In this document: positions 59,819 to 64,000 of the stretch, in pieces | How positions within the stretch are numbered: the first letter of the stretch is position 1 | How the letters are laid out: every line of letters starts with the position of its first letter | DNA from: Apteryx mantelli | Lineage: Eukaryota; Chordata; Aves; Apterygiformes; Apterygidae | Assembly: GCF_036417845.1 (NCBI RefSeq) | Contig: NC_089978.1 | Location: forward strand, 38,678,182 to 38,742,181 | DNA: 64,000 nucleotides | Reading direction: 5' to 3' | The notes under the pieces: generated by a model | The model's input: only the letters and a program-made list of their open reading frames with translations | The model's database searches: none | What the model was told of the DNA's origin: nothing | Position numbers and translations under genes: made by a program

Positions 59819-62800
59819 AAGTATCATATCAACTGCACTGTGTGATCCATCTCACTGTTTATCATTTGTATATTAAGATTTATGCTGCACACATTCCAGT
59901 GTACTACCATCCAGTAAAATGGTTTGTTGCTAGTTTTGCTCATGTTAATTACCTCATCTTTATGATTAGAGTTATTGTTTATTCACTTTGTCAGACAAAA
60001 CAAAGAAACTTAAAAGCATCCAGGCCTTTCACAGACATTTTTTCAATTTGGAGCCAAAAGGCATGTCTCTCTTTCTGAAGAAATCAGGCCTGTCAAACGG
60101 GTATAGAACAAAAGAGAAGATCTCTATAATCACTGTGTAGTCAAAAAAATAAAGGATTATAAAAGTACACCTACACCTTGCACATATTTTGCCAGGTCAT
60201 TGTGAAAGGAGTAGGCAGTTCTCCAAAAGTCAACCCTTTCCTACAACACATTCATTCTGTGTTAGGTATTTCTATTCTTCCTGTTGATCCTCATCACAAG
60301 ATTATATGAGTACCTCCCAGTTGTGTGTTAAGCTCTTGACTTAAGATCTCTCATTTTCTCTCCAAAAGGAGAGAAAAACTGGATGCCTCAACTTTAAATT
60401 CACACACTTTTGGTAACCTATGTCCCAGAGGACTCCAGGTCCAGTTAGAATTTGCAATTCTGTTTGCACTATGTAATACCATTTTGATGTATATGACATT
60501 TCTTCTGAAAAGTAAAATAAAAACTAAATGAGGGCAGATCACCATCTGCTTGGTTAAGATAGAGTTCTGTAGGCAGTCAGCAAAAAGGGACAGTATTACT
60601 TGTAGGAGCTGTTTTGTGAGAACTTTATATTATAAAGAACACAAAAATTACAATTTAACTGGTGGACCACATACATGATTTAATGACACTGTTCCTATCT
60701 TCTTCATAGCCAGAGGAGAAGAACAGCTTTCTCTAAAAGAATTTAGCCTCTCTACTTAGAACATAACCTAAATTGTCTCCTGGAAGAGCATCTCTCTTTC
60801 CATTGAGTAGGTAGGGAGCATAGAGAGGCTAACTTCCCAGTTTGCATATCTAAGTAATGCCACTTTCCCAGAACACAGACAATTTTGTTCTTTACAGTTG
60901 TACAGTTTCAACCAATGAAGACTGCACTAAATTGTGAGAGCTTCAGAATACTTTAACGGGTCTTTCAGCACCATTTACCCTGCTTAAGCTCAACTAAACT
61001 AGTTGATATTCCTTCATGAGCTGATCTTGTCCAAGTATCTTTTTCCTGGCGAAGATAGAATTATTTTCTGCAGAGAAAGATAAAGCTGTCTGTTGCGTAC
61101 AAGCTCTTGACTTTTGAGTCCATATCATGTGAGTTTACCTAATCATGATATATAGATGCTTACTATGCCCAGAAAGTAAACTGATCATTGTGTAGTTGAC
61201 CACAAGTGAGGGGTTTAGCCATTGAGGGTAGGTTCTATCGTTGCTCATTTCTGACAAAAAAAGTACAGCACATTCTTCCTAGATCAAACCAGCCAGACAG
61301 ATCTCATGGCTGACCGTATTAAATAATGCAGAGATACAGGAGTGTAAGAATAATGAATGTCTTATCTATCTCTTTAGGATCAGCCATCAGTGCTCTGTCA
61401 AGTCTATGCTGTATCTGTGTCCAGACTGAATTTACTAGAATATTAAACTGAGTTAGATTTATTTTAACCAACATCTTCCTGAGCTTTTTCAGGGGTTGGA
61501 TGATTGGACAATGAATGTCAGTTTGTTAGAACTGGTGTACCTCTTAGCATTATTGGAATATTGTGTTTCCAAAGAAAGAAAAGATGACTTCTTTGAATGG
61601 CACACTGTCTATTCTAGCCAGGATCAGTACCAGTCACTTTCCAGTTCTCACCAGTTGTCTTTCCTATGCTACAAATGGCATTGTTCAGAATTCTTAGATC
61701 ACCTTTTTCTCAGGGTATGCACTACCTCTTTGATGAATAACTATACTGAATTTCAGGACTTCAGGTAGACAAGTAGCTGGTGGTTATTGCTGAAGTAAAA
61801 CAGTTTAGAAAGCATTCACAGCATGAACTATGTTTTTAAAAAACAAGATGTCAGTTCTTTACATCATTTACTGTGAAATTCAGCAGTATACTGTAGTCAT
61901 TGGACGGATTATGGAGTTCATCACTTTGATCAGTAACTTGAGGTAGGCTATGACAGGCTTGGTAAATGCTGATGGAAATAAACCAAACAGTTTTCTTGGT
62001 TTTAGCCAAAAAATGAAGGGACTCTCTATAGCTGATGAAAAGTAAGAGGTTATTTGGAGGCTAGACTGTCAGTGGCTGTGGCTAAGACATAACGATAAAG
62101 ATTTGCTGTGTCTTTATCTGGTGACCAGCTGCTGTTTTCCTGCAGCGGACTTTGGAATTTCTTAGACAGCTATTGTTTGGGGTTTTTTTTGAATCAGGAG
62201 CCATTGGTTTCTTTCTTCTTCTGGGACATGAGAAATATTTGATCACTACCATTATAAGTGTGGTCAGTCAAAGACAGTCATCTGTTAGTATTCTCAGTCT
62301 TGATGTGTAGGCCAAAGTCAGGGCAAGAAAAGCTATGAGGATTGAGTTAGCAATGGCCCATGCAAAAACTAAGAAGGCAAGAATAATGTTGAAATCTGTC
62401 CGTATTTATGTTGAAATCTCTCAAAATGCTAAATCCAGGATTTTTCCCTTCCGTTATTTACAAGGTATCAATGAACTCCTTTTTGATTACTTTATAAAAA
62501 ATGATCCATAAATAGGCACAATTATTTCAAATTAAGTTATATCCAGAGAGTTTTTTGTTTGTATAAATATATATTTTATAACAATAACATCACAGATGCA
62601 GAGTTGACTGCAGAACTGTTTATTTACAAGGCTGCAAATTTAAGTACAGCCATCAGATAAACTTATTTTCTGAGGACTTTGACAGCAATGTCAGCAAACT
62701 CTAAGGTGATGAAATCTGGAGATAAGAATACAAACCAAATCTCATGATGAGGAATAAAATTATAACAATATGTAGAATAACAGTGAAAATATTGGAAAAA

Positions 62801-63586
62801 AAAAAGAACAGAATTAACATGAAACATCAGAAAAGAACAAAAAAAAAAGAGGATAATTCAGGAGTAATTTCACTACATAAAATGTCAGTCTGCCAATGCG
62901 TACCATTTGGGTATCCAAGAAAAGAAGACTGGAATATTTCTTTTAGAGGCCTCTAGTGAACTGCGATTTCAGAAATATAGAGCAGACTGGCAGAAGGAAG
63001 AAGAAACCAAAGAAATGCCGGTGCATCTAATTTAGGCTTGTCAACTTTGGCAATGACATATTTTAAAAGCAGGAAATTCTCCCCCTGGAAAAAAATGAGG
63101 GCATTACTTTCTTCTGACAGCAATCATATCTTGATAGAACCCAGAAGTGATGTTGTGTATATATAGCAATTATGCCTTCTTCATTACTGCATAAACATTA
63201 CTTAACAACAATTACAAAATCTGTTTTTGGTGAAACATGAAGTTAAGGAGTTTTTTCTCATAACAAGAAATAACAGTTCTCTGAATTTATACATAAAGTC
63301 TAAGACGAGTAGGTGATTAATCATACTCCAGCCTGTATCTTTATGTATGTGCCATTTTATTTTGACACCAGATGGAAAGGGTTTCACATCTACTCCTCCT
63401 CCCTTCTTCCAGTAGCCAGATTCAAAGATGACACTGGTTGTATGAATACTTTATTATTTGCAGGAGGGAAGTTTTAGGAATCACAAAATCAGTTCCCCAG
63501 AAGTACTCTAACATACATGCTGAGAGATAGACCAAGTCTAAGAATAGGACATCCACTATCAATAGCAGTGCTTTGTATGGCACCAT

Positions 63587-63591
<5 letters not shown>

Positions 63592-63621
<30 letters not shown>
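63592..63621. repeat. poly(A) run, 30 nt
   Basis: The longest homopolymer in the window. No retroposed gene body is recognisable immediately upstream. Confidence 0.9.
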
Positions 63622-63623
<2 letters not shown>

Positions 63624-64000
63624 TTCTGGTGGCATTAGTCATTTTAAGAAGATATGTGCATCTTTTCTCAATTCAGTGCACTGAGTGATGTGACCAATAT
63701 CATAAAAATGCAAATTAAATCATTGTATAACTCCCTATAGAAATCTATTTAGTAGAATTCCCATCACTAAATGCTGAAATTGAAGATATTTGTATGATGC
63801 TCAGAAGAGGTTATTTGAAGTTAAGTGAGTACAGTGTAATTTGCAGAGCAAGAATACAGTTTTGCATTATTTTTTTGTTCATACAAACTATAACGATTTG
63901 GCAGAAAGTCTCTGTCAGAACCAATAGCACAGTTGCATCAGTCTCTTAGAAAATAGCTTTTTGTATTTGTATTGAAGATGCTGGTGTAATTTTTTTACAC

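Larger units (their letters stand above)
33483..64000 (+). other. PCDH17: PCDH17 intron 3, partial (at least 30.5 kb)
   Basis: The intron opens with GTGAGT and no acceptor with the expected downstream coding sequence (EPEECVNCTDEC-like) appears before the window ends, so the final exon lies beyond 64000. The content is AT-rich with two clear CR1 fragments, microsatellites, homopolymers and several inverted or tandem repeats listed separately. No second gene is supported. The short open frames on both strands have no recognisable domains. Confidence 0.85.

Noticed and set aside
61496..61768. 90-codon frame on the + strand
   Set aside because: No recognisable domain, no splice or promoter context, and within the chance range for this much AT-rich DNA.
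1..64000. tRNA, rRNA, CRISPR array, phage or bacterial operon signals
   Set aside because: None seen; the window is vertebrate intron and intergenic sequence with spliced coding exons.

Overview
The window is vertebrate nuclear DNA, most likely from a bird. It holds the 5' two thirds of one gene, the non-clustered delta-2 protocadherin PCDH17, on the + strand. Avian or other sauropsid origin is suggested by old, diverged CR1 LINE fragments, the absence of any recognisable L1, Alu or B1 element, low repeat density, and AT-rich noncoding DNA broken by one sharp CpG island. A crocodilian or turtle cannot be fully excluded.

Layout. Positions 1-3829 are AT-rich upstream DNA with no gene I can support. 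Positions 3830-4810 are a CpG island with GC boxes and two inverted CCAAT boxes, the probable promoter. Positions 4811-7309 look like a long 5' leader with several upstream ATGs. Exon 1 (coding 7310-9931) encodes the signal peptide, six cadherin repeats, the membrane helix and the first part of the cytoplasmic tail. Intron 1 (9932-33072, 23.1 kb) follows. Exon 2 (33073-33131) and exon 3 (33310-33482) encode more of the tail and are separated by an intron of only 178 bp. From 33483 to the right edge everything is intron 3. The last coding exon, about 208 residues judged from the mammalian protein, lies beyond the window.

The exons join in frame: exon 1 is 874 whole codons, exon 2 adds 59 nt, exon 3 adds 173 nt and ends one base into a codon. 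The joined product matches PCDH17 throughout. Reading through the exon 1 donor adds four residues and a stop, with poly(A) signals and a GT-rich stretch just downstream, so a short isoform with a truncated tail is plausible.

The noncoding part holds two clear CR1 fossils (+ strand about 41.9-42.3 kb; - strand about 48.76-50.5 kb), several degenerate palindromic amniote repeats, microsatellites and homopolymers. It also holds some unusual local structures: a perfect 42-bp palindrome at 51403-51444, TTGACA-type motifs spaced 40-43 bp apart near 26.3-26.5 kb, a 32-bp tandem duplication at 43.8 kb, and a 19-base G tract at 59.8 kb. I found no RNA gene, CRISPR array, intact transposon or second protein-coding gene, and nothing that amounts to a new biological system.
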